Shown: piece by piece, positions 19,003-28,149 of the stretch
Position numbering within the stretch: position 1 is the stretch's first letter
Layout: each line of letters opens with the position of its first letter
NCBI RefSeq assembly: GCF_946478805.1
Contig: NZ_CAMLDC010000014.1
Coordinates: 1-64,000, forward strand
DNA length: 64,000 nucleotides
Origin: an uncultured Fluviicola sp.
GTDB lineage: Bacteria; Bacteroidota; Bacteroidia; Flavobacteriales; Crocinitomicaceae
Reading direction: 5' to 3'
Notes under the pieces: model-generated
Told to the model about the DNA's origin: nothing
What the model saw: only the letters and a program-made list of their open reading frames with translations
The model's database searches: none
Translations under genes and position numbers: made by a program

Positions 19003-19010
19003 CAAAACTA
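19003..19010 (-). promoter_or_regulatory. -7 box TAGTTTTG of the DAHP synthase leader
   Basis: TAGTTTTG on the minus strand is a full match to TAnnTTTG. It places the transcript start close to the leader ORF. A -33 element is not obvious. Confidence 0.55.
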
Positions 19011-19064
19011 ATGTTATTTATTAAACACTAATGAATTGAATAAAATATTTTTTTCACATTTTTA

Positions 19065-19094
19065 TTGGATTTTTCATTTATGCATGTAAATTTG
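19065..19094 (+). promoter_or_regulatory. trp promoter: TTG - 19 nt - TAAATTTG
   Basis: TTG at 19065-19067 and TAAATTTG at 19087-19094 are separated by 19 nt, the expected arrangement of a Bacteroidetes primary promoter. The predicted start is about 19099-19101, just upstream of the Trp leader ORF. Confidence 0.7.
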
Positions 19095-19116
19095 TACCAT
19101 GATTTTTCAACAAACA

Positions 19117-19164
19117 ATGAAATTTTGGTGGTGCGGGTTAACTGAAACAGTGACTCACGCATAA
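19117..19164 (+). CDS. trpL: trp leader peptide MKFWWCGLTETVTHA
   Basis: This 15-codon ORF has tandem Trp codons (TGGTGG at 19126-19131). An in-frame ATG at 19099 would extend it by six residues but coincides with the predicted transcript start, so 19117 is preferred. The stop is 21 nt before the attenuator stem. The hexamer AGTGAC (19149-19154) inside the ORF is complementary to GTCACT (19194-19199) in the terminator stem and loop. Stalling at Trp codons would expose it, and reading to the stop would hide it. Confidence 0.8.
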   Translation: MKFWWCGLTETVTHA

Positions 19165-19185
19165 TTCATTATATCTATTTTTTTG

Positions 19186-19218
19186 AACGGCTTGTCACTT
19201 TTGGCAAGCCGTTTTTTT
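19186..19218 (+). promoter_or_regulatory. trp operon attenuator terminator
   Basis: AACGGCTTGTC (19186-19196) pairs with GGCAAGCCGTT (19203-19213) through 11 positions including one G-U, with a 6-nt loop, followed by a run of seven T. It lies 20 nt before the trpE ATG and behind the Trp-rich leader ORF. Confidence 0.85.
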
Positions 19219-19238
19219 ATTCCCGAAAATCTCATCTC

Positions 19239-20618
19239 ATGCATATTTACACACAAGATTACACTTTCAACGCTGACAATTTTACTCCGGTAGGCCTCTA
19301 TCTGTCTTTCAGAAACCGTTTCCGCTCACCCTGCTTATTGGAATGCAACGATTACAGCGACCGGACATCGAGCAAATCGTATATCGGATTGAATCCGTTG
19401 ATTGATATCCGGGTTTTTCGAACAACGATTCAAATACAGGAATCGGATACCATTCATCTGGTTCCCATTGCTAATCCACAGAAAATAACCCGGCAAATTC
19501 AAGGATTGCTGGCCAAGTACTCATTCAAAAATGAGTTTGAAGACAATGGTTTTCTGAGCTATTTCAGTTTCGAATTTGCACATTTTGAAGAGAATATCAC
19601 CACCTCACAATCCCAATTGAATCTTCCTTTGGCTCGTTTCACCCTTTTTGAATACCTGATCATACTGGATCATTTCCACGACCAGGGGCGTATTTTGTCG
19701 AACACTTGCAAACCCGGTAAAAAAAGTGATTCCGAGTTCCTGGAGTTACTTCAATTCAACAAGGCTTCCGAATTGCCATTTGAAGTATCCAATGCTGAAC
19801 AAGCCCTGGTTTCCGAAGTCGATTTCCTGGAATTGGTTCAACAGGCAAAAAAACATATTTACCTGGGCGATGTATTCCAATTAGTTGTATCCAGGCCCTT
19901 TGAGCAAGAATTTTTCGGGGATGATTTTCAGGTTTACAGGCAGCTAAGAAGACTCAATCCGTCACCCTATCTTTTTTACCTGGATATGGAATCTTACCGC
20001 TTGTTCGGTTCTTCACCCGAAACACAGATTCAACTGAAGAATGGAATTGCGGAAATCCACCCGATTGCCGGAACCGTTCGGAAAACAGGTGACCGGGCTA
20101 CTGACGCCCAGCTTGTTCAACAATTAATCCTGGATGAAAAAGAAAATGCGGAACATACCATGTTGGTTGATCTGGCCCGAAATGATTTGAGCAAATTCTG
20201 CCATTCGGTAAAGATTGAATCCTTTAAGGAAGTGCAATATTTCTCACACGTGATTCACCTGGTTTCGAAAGTAAGGGCACAAAGCGAAGAAAATCCGCTT
20301 TCATTATTCAGCGGAACTTTCCCCGCGGGAACTCTTTCAGGAACCCCCAAACCAAAAGCCTTGCAGCTTCTCAATTTGTATGAGAAAAAGGAACGTGGTT
20401 TTTACGGAGGAGCTGTCGGATTCATTCATACCAATGGAAATATGAACCTGGCAATCATAATCCGGAGTGCATTGAGTTCCAACAACAAGCTTTGCTATCA
20501 AGCCGGAGCGGGAATCGTCTTGGATTCCATTCCCGAAAACGAACTAATGGAAGTAACAAATAAACTCGGGGCAATCCGTTCGGCGATCCAATGTGCCTCA
20601 AAACCAAATTCACTATGA
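19239..20618 (+). CDS. trpE: Anthranilate synthase component I
   Basis: TrpE converts chorismate to anthranilate with ammonia supplied by TrpG. The 459 residues carry the chorismate-binding fold in the C-terminal half: RLNPSPYLFYL, FGSSPETQIQ, HPIAGTVRKTGD, DEKENAEHTMLVDLARND and GTFPAGTLSGTPKPKA. The N-terminal CLLECNDYSDR stretch corresponds to the Trp feedback site (usually LLES); the Ser position is Cys here. It is first of seven genes and overlaps trpG by ATGA. Confidence 0.96.
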   Translation: MHIYTQDYTFNADNFTPVGLYLSFRNRFRSPCLLECNDYSDRTSSKSYIGLNPLIDIRVFRTTIQIQESDTIHLVPIANPQKITRQIQGLLAKYSFKNEFEDNGFLSYFSFEFAHFEENITTSQSQLNLPLARFTLFEYLIILDHFHDQGRILSNTCKPGKKSDSEFLELLQFNKASELPFEVSNAEQALVSEVDFLELVQQAKKHIYLGDVFQLVVSRPFEQEFFGDDFQVYRQLRRLNPSPYLFYLDMESYRLFGSSPETQIQLKNGIAEIHPIAGTVRKTGDRATDAQLVQQLILDEKENAEHTMLVDLARNDLSKFCHSVKIESFKEVQYFSHVIHLVSKVRAQSEENPLSLFSGTFPAGTLSGTPKPKALQLLNLYEKKERGFYGGAVGFIHTNGNMNLAIIIRSALSSNNKLCYQAGAGIVLDSIPENELMEVTNKLGAIRSAIQCASKPNSL

Positions 20619-21181
20619 AAATTGCAGTCATTGACAACTTTGATTCCTTTGTATTTAACCTCATCCGCTATATCAGGGAAGAAAAGCACGAGGTTTTTGT
20701 TCAGCGGAATAATCAAATCGATTTTAAGATTTTGGAATCCGCTGATGCGATTTTGCTTTCTCCGGGTCCGGGAATTCCTGCAGAAGCAGGTAGGCTTTTA
20801 GAAATTATCCAACAATTTCACGGAAGAAAACCCATTTTAGGCGTTTGCCTCGGACACCAGGCAATTGCAGAGCATTTCGGAGATGTGCTCATTCCTTGTC
20901 CTGAACCGATACACGGAAAATCTTCCCGGATAACCATTTTCGGGGAATGCGGTATTTTTCAGGATCTTCCAAAAGAACTGGAAGTTGGAAGATATCACAG
21001 TTGGCAAACCGAAATTTCCCCATCAAGTGAATTGGAAATTACTGCTACAACTCCAGATGCGGTTGTCATGGCAATCCAACACAAAAAACATCCGACCATC
21101 GGAGTGCAATTTCATCCCGAATCGATCCTGACTCCACTTGGACGGAAAATGATTCAAAACTGGTTAAAAACAAGCATATGA
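20615..21181 (+). CDS. trpG: Anthranilate synthase component II (glutamine amidotransferase)
   Basis: This encodes 188 residues from the ATG at 20615, which overlaps the trpE stop by 4 bp. It starts with the family pattern IAVIDNFDSFVFNLIRYI. The class-I amidotransferase triad is visible: Cys in GVCLGHQAIAE (near residue 80), and His and Glu in GVQFHPESI (near 165). It delivers ammonia to TrpE. No extension or fusion is seen. Confidence 0.95.
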   Translation: MKIAVIDNFDSFVFNLIRYIREEKHEVFVQRNNQIDFKILESADAILLSPGPGIPAEAGRLLEIIQQFHGRKPILGVCLGHQAIAEHFGDVLIPCPEPIHGKSSRITIFGECGIFQDLPKELEVGRYHSWQTEISPSSELEITATTPDAVVMAIQHKKHPTIGVQFHPESILTPLGRKMIQNWLKTSI

Positions 21182-22158
21182 ATTACCTGAAAAAACTAAT
21201 TGATAATAACATATTAAGCCGCGAAGAAGCAAGATCATGCATGATCCGAATCGGAAGAAATGAAATTCCCGAAACACAAGTTGTTGCGATCATAACAAGC
21301 ATTCAATTACGCGGATTACAACTTCCCGAATTGGAAGGATTTCGGGATGCCCTCCTGGAATTGGCGAAACCTGTCACTCTTGAGACAGAGCACAGCATTG
21401 ATTGTTGTGGAACCGGTGGAGACGGAAAAAACACCTTCAATATTTCCACCTTGGCTTCATTTATCCTCGCTTCCATGGGATACAAAGTAATTAAGCACGG
21501 AAATTACGGAGTCAGTTCGCTCTGCGGATCTTCCACAGTCCTGGAATACCTGGGATACGAATTCTCCTCGGACTCAATGGAATTACAAAACCAATTGGAT
21601 CGGAACAATATTTGTTTCCTTCACGCTCCCATATTCCATCATGCATTATTGCAGTTGGCTCCTTTGCGGAAATCTTTGGGGATTACAACACTTTTCAATA
21701 GTCTCGGACCTTTGGTGAACCCACATGATTCTACGCATCAATTGACCGGAACTCATTCCCTGGAACTTGCAAAACAATACCAGCATATTCTGAAATCAAA
21801 ACGAACAAATTTCACGGTTCTCCATGGGCTTTCCGGGTATGACGAACTCACTTTTATTGGCGGAACCCGGATTCTCAAAGCAACAAGTGATGAACTCATC
21901 CAAGATGCTCCGAATCGATTCCAGATCAGACCCGAAGAGATTTCGGGAGGAAATTCGGTTTCGGAATCTGCGCACATTTTCACTTCCATTTTACGAGGAG
22001 AAGGAACGAAAAGTCAGAATACGGTACTCGCAGGAAATGTTGCTTTGGCACTCCAAACCATGGATCCTGAATTACCCTTCGATTCTGCATTTGAAAAAGC
22101 AAACGAACACATCCAAAGCGGAAAGTCCTTTTACACATTCAAAAAAGTCTGTTTATGA
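21178..22158 (+). CDS. trpD: Anthranilate phosphoribosyltransferase
   Basis: TrpD attaches phosphoribose from PRPP to anthranilate. The 326 residues include the glycine-rich PRPP loop CCGTGGDGKNTFNIST (near residue 75-90), KHGNYGVSSLCGS and FNSLGPLVNP. Its ATG overlaps the trpG stop (ATGA). It is slightly shorter than most TrpD proteins (about 335-345), with no obvious missing motif. Confidence 0.95.
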   Translation: MNYLKKLIDNNILSREEARSCMIRIGRNEIPETQVVAIITSIQLRGLQLPELEGFRDALLELAKPVTLETEHSIDCCGTGGDGKNTFNISTLASFILASMGYKVIKHGNYGVSSLCGSSTVLEYLGYEFSSDSMELQNQLDRNNICFLHAPIFHHALLQLAPLRKSLGITTLFNSLGPLVNPHDSTHQLTGTHSLELAKQYQHILKSKRTNFTVLHGLSGYDELTFIGGTRILKATSDELIQDAPNRFQIRPEEISGGNSVSESAHIFTSILRGEGTKSQNTVLAGNVALALQTMDPELPFDSAFEKANEHIQSGKSFYTFKKVCL

Positions 22159-22928
22159 TACCTGTTTTAGACAAAATCGTTGCCAACAAACGCCACGAAA
22201 TCCAACAATTAAAGCAACAAATCGGGTTGTCTGATTATATTCAAAGTCCACACTTTAGCCGATCGGTCTTTTCTATCAGGGAACGGATTCAAAATCACTT
22301 TGGGATCATTGCAGAAATCAAGCGAAAATCTCCAAGTGCCGGCGAGATCAATCCCGGTCTGAATGTTCTTTCCCAAGCTCAAATCTATGAGAGTCAAGGT
22401 GCTACCGGAATATCTGTTTTAACCGATCATTCCTATTTCGGCGGTTCGATTGAAGACCTGGAACAAATCCGTTCCCAAACCCATTTACCCTTACTTCGGA
22501 AAGAGTTCATTGTGGACGAATACCAATTGTTCGAAAGTAAAGCAGCCGGTGCGGATTCTATTTTACTGATCGCTTCAATCCTGGAAAAAGAAGAAGCCCA
22601 TGATTTGACCATTGTTGCGAAAAGCCTGGGCTTGGAAGTGATCTTTGAAATTCACTCTTTTGAAGAATTGGATAAACTCAATGACGAAATTGACATCCTG
22701 ATGGTAAACAACCGGAATCTGAAAACCCAGGAAACCACTTTGGAACATTCCTTCAGATTGGCATCCTACTTACCTAGAAATACGGTGAGCATTTCAGCTT
22801 CCGGGATTTCAACTCCGGATGAGTTGAAGGAATTGAATGCCCTTGGATTCAACGGAGCATTAATCGGCGAAAGTTTGTTGAAAGGAAAATTCAAATTCGA
22901 AGAATCTTTCAAAATGATCGCCTTATGA
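22155..22928 (+). CDS. trpC: Indole-3-glycerol phosphate synthase
   Basis: TrpC closes the indole ring from CdRP. The 257-residue TIM barrel shows IIAEIKRKSPSAGEI (catalytic Lys near 57), VLTDHSYFGGS, LLRKEFIVDEYQ (Lys near 115), VNNRNLKTQE and SASGIS. It is not fused to TrpF, unlike in enterobacteria. It overlaps trpD and trpF by 4 bp each. Confidence 0.95.
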   Translation: MIPVLDKIVANKRHEIQQLKQQIGLSDYIQSPHFSRSVFSIRERIQNHFGIIAEIKRKSPSAGEINPGLNVLSQAQIYESQGATGISVLTDHSYFGGSIEDLEQIRSQTHLPLLRKEFIVDEYQLFESKAAGADSILLIASILEKEEAHDLTIVAKSLGLEVIFEIHSFEELDKLNDEIDILMVNNRNLKTQETTLEHSFRLASYLPRNTVSISASGISTPDELKELNALGFNGALIGESLLKGKFKFEESFKMIAL

Positions 22929-23524
22929 AGATCAAAATTTGCGGATGCAGCATCGAACAGTTTTATCCCGGGTTGTTTGATCTGGATGGAGTCGATTATT
23001 ACGGGTTCATCTTTTATCCCGATTCTCCTCGCTTTGTCACACGAACCCCGGTGATTTCAGGAAAGAAAGTCGGAGTTTTTGTGAATGCACCTTTGGAGTT
23101 TATCCTCCAAAAAGTCAAGGAAGAAGGATTGGATGTCGTTCAATTTCACGGAACAGAATCGCCTGCAGATATACGGAAAGTAAAATTGAATGTACTGAAA
23201 TGGAAAGCTTTCGGGATTCAAAATCCAGGTGACTTCAAGCAATGCAAAGCCTATGAAGGAATTGTAGACGCCTTCCTTTTTGACACCAAAAGTCCACGGT
23301 TCGGAGGAACAGGAAAGGCATTTAATTGGGAATTGCTCGACGAATACCATGGAGAAACACCCTTTTTACTTAGTGGTGGAATTTCGCCAAAGCATGCGGA
23401 ACGGTTAAGGAAACTGAATCACCCGAAACTCATTGGAATTGATTTGAACAGTCGATTTGAGATTGCTCCAAAACAAAAAAACGTCCCTTTGATTGAATCA
23501 TTCATTAAACAATTGAAACCATGA
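22925..23524 (+). CDS. trpF: Phosphoribosylanthranilate isomerase
   Basis: TrpF carries out the Amadori rearrangement of phosphoribosylanthranilate to CdRP. The 199-residue barrel starts MKIKICGCS with the catalytic Cys at residue 6 and shows [35 protein letters not shown] (general acid Asp), LSGGISP and GIDLNSRFE. It is placed between trpC and trpB with ATGA overlaps on both sides. Confidence 0.94.
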   Translation: MKIKICGCSIEQFYPGLFDLDGVDYYGFIFYPDSPRFVTRTPVISGKKVGVFVNAPLEFILQKVKEEGLDVVQFHGTESPADIRKVKLNVLKWKAFGIQNPGDFKQCKAYEGIVDAFLFDTKSPRFGGTGKAFNWELLDEYHGETPFLLSGGISPKHAERLRKLNHPKLIGIDLNSRFEIAPKQKNVPLIESFIKQLKP

Positions 23525-24711
23525 AAATTGCTAAAACCGTCCATCCGGACGAATTCGGGTTCTATGGAGAATTCGGTGGTGCTTACATTCCCGAATTACT
23601 TCGACCGGCAGTGGAAGAATTAGAAACTGCTTTCAGAAATTACTGTTTCACCAATTCATTCAGATTGGAATACCTGGATTTGTTGAAGAATTATGTGGGA
23701 AGACCGACACCTTTGTATTTCGCTAAGAATTACTCTCAGAAATACGGTGCGAAAATTTATTTCAAACGGGAAGACCTCTGTCATACCGGAGCGCACAAAA
23801 TCAATAATACGATAGGTCAAATCTTACTCGCCAAATATATGGGAAAGACCGAGATCATCGCTGAAACCGGAGCCGGGCAACACGGCGTCGCAACCGCAAC
23901 CGTTTGTGCGTTAATGGGATTGAACTGCATAGTCTATATGGGCGAAAAGGATATGGAACGCCAAGCTCCGAATGTGCAGCGAATGAAAATGCTGGGAGCA
24001 GAAGTGCGTTCGGCAACTTGCGGCAGTAAAACATTAAAAGACGCAACCAATGAAGCAATCCGTCACTGGATCAATTTTCCGGATTCTTACTATCTGATCG
24101 GTTCAGTTGTCGGACCTCATCCCTATCCCGAAATGGTCGCTTACTTTCAATCCATCATATCGGAAGAAATAACGGAACAATTGCGGGAAATCGAATCAGC
24201 ATCACCGACCAAAATAATTGCTTGTGTAGGAGGCGGAAGTAATGCTGCCGGAGCCTTTTATCATTTTTATTCCAATCCTGAAGTCGAGTTGATTGCTGTT
24301 GAAGCAGCAGGAGAAGGATTGAAGTCAGGGAAAAGCGCCGCAACATCGGTTTTGGGTTCTCCCGGAGTTTTACATGGAAGTTTGACCCTGTTGATGCAAG
24401 ATTCTTTTGGCCAGGTTACGGAACCACACAGTATTTCCGCAGGATTGGATTATCCGGGTATCGGGCCGCTACATGCCTACACCATTTCTTCCGGAAGAAC
24501 CAAATCAGTCGTTGTCAGTGATTCGGAGGCATTACATGCTGCATTGGAATGCAGCCGATTGGAAGGAATCATTCCCGCACTTGAAAGCGCACATGCCATT
24601 GCAGCGCTTAAAAAATTAGGATTCACCTCAGAAGAAATAATCATCATCAATCTTTCCGGAAGAGGTGACAAAGACATTAATACGTATCAAAAAGCATTTC
24701 AAGATCTATGA
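23521..24711 (+). CDS. trpB: Tryptophan synthase beta chain
   Basis: TrpB condenses indole and serine using pyridoxal phosphate. The 396 residues have the usual length. Key sites are [13 protein letters not shown] with the PLP-binding Lys near residue 94, [13 protein letters not shown] with the catalytic Glu near 117, and the phosphate loop [10 protein letters not shown] near 240. It opens with [16 protein letters not shown], typical of TrpB1. It overlaps trpF and trpA by 4 bp. Confidence 0.97.
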   Translation: MKIAKTVHPDEFGFYGEFGGAYIPELLRPAVEELETAFRNYCFTNSFRLEYLDLLKNYVGRPTPLYFAKNYSQKYGAKIYFKREDLCHTGAHKINNTIGQILLAKYMGKTEIIAETGAGQHGVATATVCALMGLNCIVYMGEKDMERQAPNVQRMKMLGAEVRSATCGSKTLKDATNEAIRHWINFPDSYYLIGSVVGPHPYPEMVAYFQSIISEEITEQLREIESASPTKIIACVGGGSNAAGAFYHFYSNPEVELIAVEAAGEGLKSGKSAATSVLGSPGVLHGSLTLLMQDSFGQVTEPHSISAGLDYPGIGPLHAYTISSGRTKSVVVSDSEALHAALECSRLEGIIPALESAHAIAALKKLGFTSEEIIIINLSGRGDKDINTYQKAFQDL

Positions 24712-25451
24712 ATCCATTCAAAAAAAACGAGAAATCCCTCAGCCTGTTCGTTACAGCCGGTTATCCCGAAAAAGAGAGTTTAACACAACAGATCCTCGAT
24801 CTGCAAGAACGGGGAATTGATTTCATCGAAATTGGAATTCCATTCTCAGACCCATTGGCAGATGGACCGGTGATTCAGGAAACCAGTTCGATTGCATTGA
24901 AAAACGGAATGAATTTAAACCTTCTGTTTGAACAGCTCACAGCAATCAGGGATCAGGTCAAAATTCCATTGGTTCTTATGGGCTACCTGAATCCCATTCT
25001 TCAATTTGGATTGGACTCCTTTTTGGAACAATGTGAATCAGTCGGGATTTCAGGATTGATCATTCCGGATCTTTCTTTCGAATTGGTTCAACATAAATAC
25101 AAACGCACTTTTGATTCTCATCGGGTTCCACTGATTTACCTGGTCACACCTTCCTCTACCAATGCACGGATCACCCAAATAGTACAAGCAAGCCGGTCGT
25201 CTTTCATTTATCTTGTCGGACAAAATAAAATTACCGGTTCTTCCTATTCCTTATCGGCAAATGCAAAACGTTATTCGGAAGTGAAATCACTTTGTGGAGA
25301 AGTTCCTTTATTCCTTGGTTTTGGAATTTCAAGTTCCGCTCAAAAGAAGGAAGCTTTCAACTACCTGGATGGTGTAATCGTCGGATCTGCCTATCTGCAA
25401 GCACTTTCCATTGGAAAAGAAGAAGAATTTATTGAAAACCTGGTCAGTTAA
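24708..25451 (+). CDS. trpA: Tryptophan synthase alpha chain
   Basis: TrpA cleaves indole-3-glycerol phosphate and channels indole to TrpB. The 247-residue barrel shows [15 protein letters not shown] with catalytic Glu near 45 and Asp near 56, [16 protein letters not shown] and GFGISS. It is the last trp gene. Compared with typical TrpA (about 260-270) it is on the short side, but all core motifs are present. The next gene has its own -7 box. Confidence 0.95.
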   Translation: MNPFKKNEKSLSLFVTAGYPEKESLTQQILDLQERGIDFIEIGIPFSDPLADGPVIQETSSIALKNGMNLNLLFEQLTAIRDQVKIPLVLMGYLNPILQFGLDSFLEQCESVGISGLIIPDLSFELVQHKYKRTFDSHRVPLIYLVTPSSTNARITQIVQASRSSFIYLVGQNKITGSSYSLSANAKRYSEVKSLCGEVPLFLGFGISSSAQKKEAFNYLDGVIVGSAYLQALSIGKEEEFIENLVS

Positions 25452-25474
25452 CAACTCTGTAACGAATGAAGCGT

Positions 25475-25482
25475 TAATTTTG
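25475..25482 (+). promoter_or_regulatory. -7 box TAATTTTG of the MFS gene
   Basis: A full consensus match ends 5 nt before the ATG at 25488. It separates the transporter from the trp operon and implies a nearly leaderless transcript. Confidence 0.55.
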
Positions 25483-25487
25483 CGCGT

Positions 25488-26690
25488 ATGAAAGCGGATA
25501 CAAAATCGTACGACTCAACCAAAACCGCCTATCCGATTCTTTTTGCAATTGCTTTCGGGCATTTACTGAACGATTTGATCCAGGGAGTCTTACAACCTTT
25601 ATTCCCTTTAATCAAGGAAACCCAGCATCTGGATTACGGACAAGTTGGATTCATCATGTTTGCATTCCAGATCACTTCTTCGCTTTTTCAACCTATTGTA
25701 GGCTCCATTACAGACAGATACCCACAACCTTATTCCTTCAGTTTCGGAATGTTGTTTGCCATCGTCGGAATCATTGTTTTGTCTTACTCCGAGAATTTCA
25801 CCATGACCCTGGCTGCTGCCTGCTGCATCGGATTGGCATCATCCGTATTTCATCCGGAAGCCTCACGCGTTGCCTATTCAGCTTCAGGAGGGAAACGGAG
25901 TCTCGCCCAAGCTATTTTTCAATTAGGTGGAAACGGTGGTACGGCGCTCGGTCCTGTCCTGGTCGCCTTGTGCGTTCTTCCTTTCGGACAAAAATATACC
26001 TTGTTGTTTGTTATTGCAGGAGTAGCCGGATTTGGAATTCTGCTTTTTGTCAGTCGCTGGTACAAAGGTTATTTGCAAGAACATCTGAAAAACACAAAAG
26101 CACGAATTATTACCCACCAGCTTTCCAAACAACGGGTCTACATTTCGGTTGTAATCCTGCTGATATTGCTTTTTTCAAAATATTTCTACACGGCCAGCAT
26201 TTCAAGCTACCTGATTTTTTATGCTAAGGAGCGTTTTAACCTCGTGGGAAGCCAGGGACAACTGTTATTAGCTGTTTATCTTTTCGCAATCACTCTTGGT
26301 ACTGTAATCGGCGGATTGGCAGGTGACAAATACGGACGTAGGAATATCATTTGGTTTTCCATTTTGGGAGCCGCACCCTTTACCCTGCTTCTACCTTATA
26401 TGAATCTTACCGGAACGATTGTCTGCCTGGCTTGTGCCGGTTTCATTCTCGCTTCCGCTTTTCCTTCTATTCTCGTTTATGCGCAGGAGTTACTTCCGGG
26501 AAGAATCGGGATGATCTCCGGAATGTTTTACGGTTTTGCCTTCGGAATGGGTGGAATCGGGGCAGCTTTCCTCGGAGATTTGATTGATAAACGTGGAATT
26601 ATCGAAGTCTATCACATCTGTTCCTTCCTACCCTTGATAGGAATCATAGCCGTTTTCCTACCTTCATTCCGCGTAAGAAAACAGGCTTAA
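25488..26690 (+). CDS. MFS transporter, Fsr (fosmidomycin resistance)-like
   Basis: This encodes 400 residues with about twelve hydrophobic helices in two six-helix halves split near residue 200-215. The segment HPEASRVAYSASGGKRSLAQ and the FQLGGNGG motif near 125-155 are characteristic of Fsr-type exporters. GSITDRYP is the MFS motif A equivalent in the first half and AGDKYGRRN in the second. It lies 36 bp after trpA but with its own promoter. Substrate unknown; export of small anionic drugs or metabolites is family knowledge. Its stop overlaps convergent tsaB by 4 bp. Confidence 0.85.
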   Translation: MKADTKSYDSTKTAYPILFAIAFGHLLNDLIQGVLQPLFPLIKETQHLDYGQVGFIMFAFQITSSLFQPIVGSITDRYPQPYSFSFGMLFAIVGIIVLSYSENFTMTLAAACCIGLASSVFHPEASRVAYSASGGKRSLAQAIFQLGGNGGTALGPVLVALCVLPFGQKYTLLFVIAGVAGFGILLFVSRWYKGYLQEHLKNTKARIITHQLSKQRVYISVVILLILLFSKYFYTASISSYLIFYAKERFNLVGSQGQLLLAVYLFAITLGTVIGGLAGDKYGRRNIIWFSILGAAPFTLLLPYMNLTGTIVCLACAGFILASAFPSILVYAQELLPGRIGMISGMFYGFAFGMGGIGAAFLGDLIDKRGIIEVYHICSFLPLIGIIAVFLPSFRVRKQA

Positions 26691-27358
26691 GCTTTTTTAG
26701 GCGGTGCCTGGTAAAACTCTTTCAGGTAAGCCGGCTCAAAATACGCCACATCCTCAAATTCCTGCTTTAAAAACTTATGATATGCAATCGAAATCTGCCC
26801 TTTTGCCGAAGGATCCAGGTTTAAATCAAACTCAACGTTTCTGTCGCCCCAAAGTTCTTCCATCTTTTGAGCACCATCTCCAAAACAGACAAAAGGTTCA
26901 AAATCCGAATAGGAATTCTCATCCAGCACATCTGCACTCACCGGTTTCAGAATATCCGAATCGAAATTGGTGATCAATGAAAAAACTTCCATTCTTCGCG
27001 CATCAATCATCGGACAAAGATTGGATGCAGGATATACAATTCGTGCTACTTCAGCCATGGCTTGAAGTGTATCTACGGAAATAAGCGGAATCTTTAAAGC
27101 ATAACACAAGCCTTTTGCAGTGGAAACTCCAATCCGCAGACCGGTATACGAACCTGGTCCGGCAGAAATGGAAACTGCAGACAAATCCTGTGCTGTAATA
27201 CCTTGTAAATCGAATGTTTTTTGAATAAGGACCGTGAGTTGTTCCCCATGGGAATATCCTTCATCCTTAAATTCTTGAATTTGGACCATTTCCCCATTCA
27301 AGGACAATGCAACGGAACATACTTTCGTCGCAGTTTCAATATGTAAAATCAATGTCAT
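26687..27358 (-). CDS. tsaB: tRNA threonylcarbamoyladenosine biosynthesis protein TsaB
   Basis: TsaB is the non-catalytic partner of TsaD in making t6A37 in ANN-decoding tRNAs. The 223 residues start at ATG 27358 with LILHIETATKVCSVAL, the ASKHA-fold opening; an upstream in-frame extension to 27442 overlaps the response regulator gene and is rejected. SISAGPGSYTGLRIGVSTAKGL near residue 65-85 is the family signature. It lies 22 bp downstream of a response regulator on the same strand and ends inside the convergent MFS stop. Confidence 0.93.
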   Translation of the reverse strand: MTLILHIETATKVCSVALSLNGEMVQIQEFKDEGYSHGEQLTVLIQKTFDLQGITAQDLSAVSISAGPGSYTGLRIGVSTAKGLCYALKIPLISVDTLQAMAEVARIVYPASNLCPMIDARRMEVFSLITNFDSDILKPVSADVLDENSYSDFEPFVCFGDGAQKMEELWGDRNVEFDLNLDPSAKGQISIAYHKFLKQEFEDVAYFEPAYLKEFYQAPPKKA

Positions 27359-27380
27359 GCTACCTGGTTGGGATTCGTCT

Positions 27381-28073
27381 TTAAGGAAGAACTTCCAATT
27401 TGAAACCGATTCCATGAATATTTGAAATCGAAATTTTGTCATCCATGGAAAAATATTTTCTCAACTTGGTGATAAAAACATCCATACTCCTACCTGCAAA
27501 ATAATCATCCTGCCCCCAAACTGCGGTCAGGATATTTTCCCGGGGAACAACTGCATTTTTGAACTTACAGAGGATTTTCAGCACCATTGCTTCCTTTTTG
27601 GTTAATGTTTTTTCAAACTCCGGATGCTTTAATGTAAAATTCTCCGTATCGAAAACGTACGAACCGATCTGAACCGTTTTTTCTTCCGGGTCGTCTTTGA
27701 TATTGACCCTTTTCAGAAGTGCTTTGACCCTTACCGAAAGCTCATCAAAAGAAAAAGGCTTTGTCAGGTAATCATCTCCACCGGCATTGAATCCCGCAAT
27801 CTTATCTTCAGTCATTGCTTTTGCGGTGAGGAAAATGATTGGAATATCCTGGTTCATTGTACGAATTTCGCGTGCCAATGTAAACCCATCTTTTTTGGGC
27901 ATCATCACATCAAAAATGCATAAATGAAACTCATCTTCAGAAAAACGCATATGACCGTCCATTCCGTTTGTACACAGTACAACCTGATAACCTTCTGATT
28001 TCAACTGATCGGAGATAACAAATCCCAAATTGGCGTCGTCTTCAACCAATAATATTCTAGCCTTTGGTTTCAT
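27381..28073 (-). CDS. OmpR-family response regulator, RprY-like
   Basis: This encodes 230 residues: a receiver domain 1-120 with phospho-acceptor Asp55 (CIFDVMMP), Thr83 and Lys105 (DDYLTKP), followed by an OmpR-type winged helix (about 135-230). FDVMMPKKDGFTLAREIR resembles RprY of Bacteroides. No histidine kinase is adjacent, so its partner must lie elsewhere. The leader region upstream contains a hairpin with a T-run at 28150-28199, which could limit transcription into the gene. Confidence 0.9.
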   Translation of the reverse strand: MKPKARILLVEDDANLGFVISDQLKSEGYQVVLCTNGMDGHMRFSEDEFHLCIFDVMMPKKDGFTLAREIRTMNQDIPIIFLTAKAMTEDKIAGFNAGGDDYLTKPFSFDELSVRVKALLKRVNIKDDPEEKTVQIGSYVFDTENFTLKHPEFEKTLTKKEAMVLKILCKFKNAVVPRENILTAVWGQDDYFAGRSMDVFITKLRKYFSMDDKISISNIHGIGFKLEVLP

Positions 28074-28149
28074 TCTAAAATGATTGTTTTTGTGAAGATA
28101 ACAAGAAATAGTTTCGGGATAATTGATCTCTATGAAAATAGATGAACCG

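Noticed and set aside
27359..27442. N-terminal extension of TsaB
   Set aside because: It overlaps the response regulator's coding end and lies outside the family alignment, which begins at LILHIETAT.
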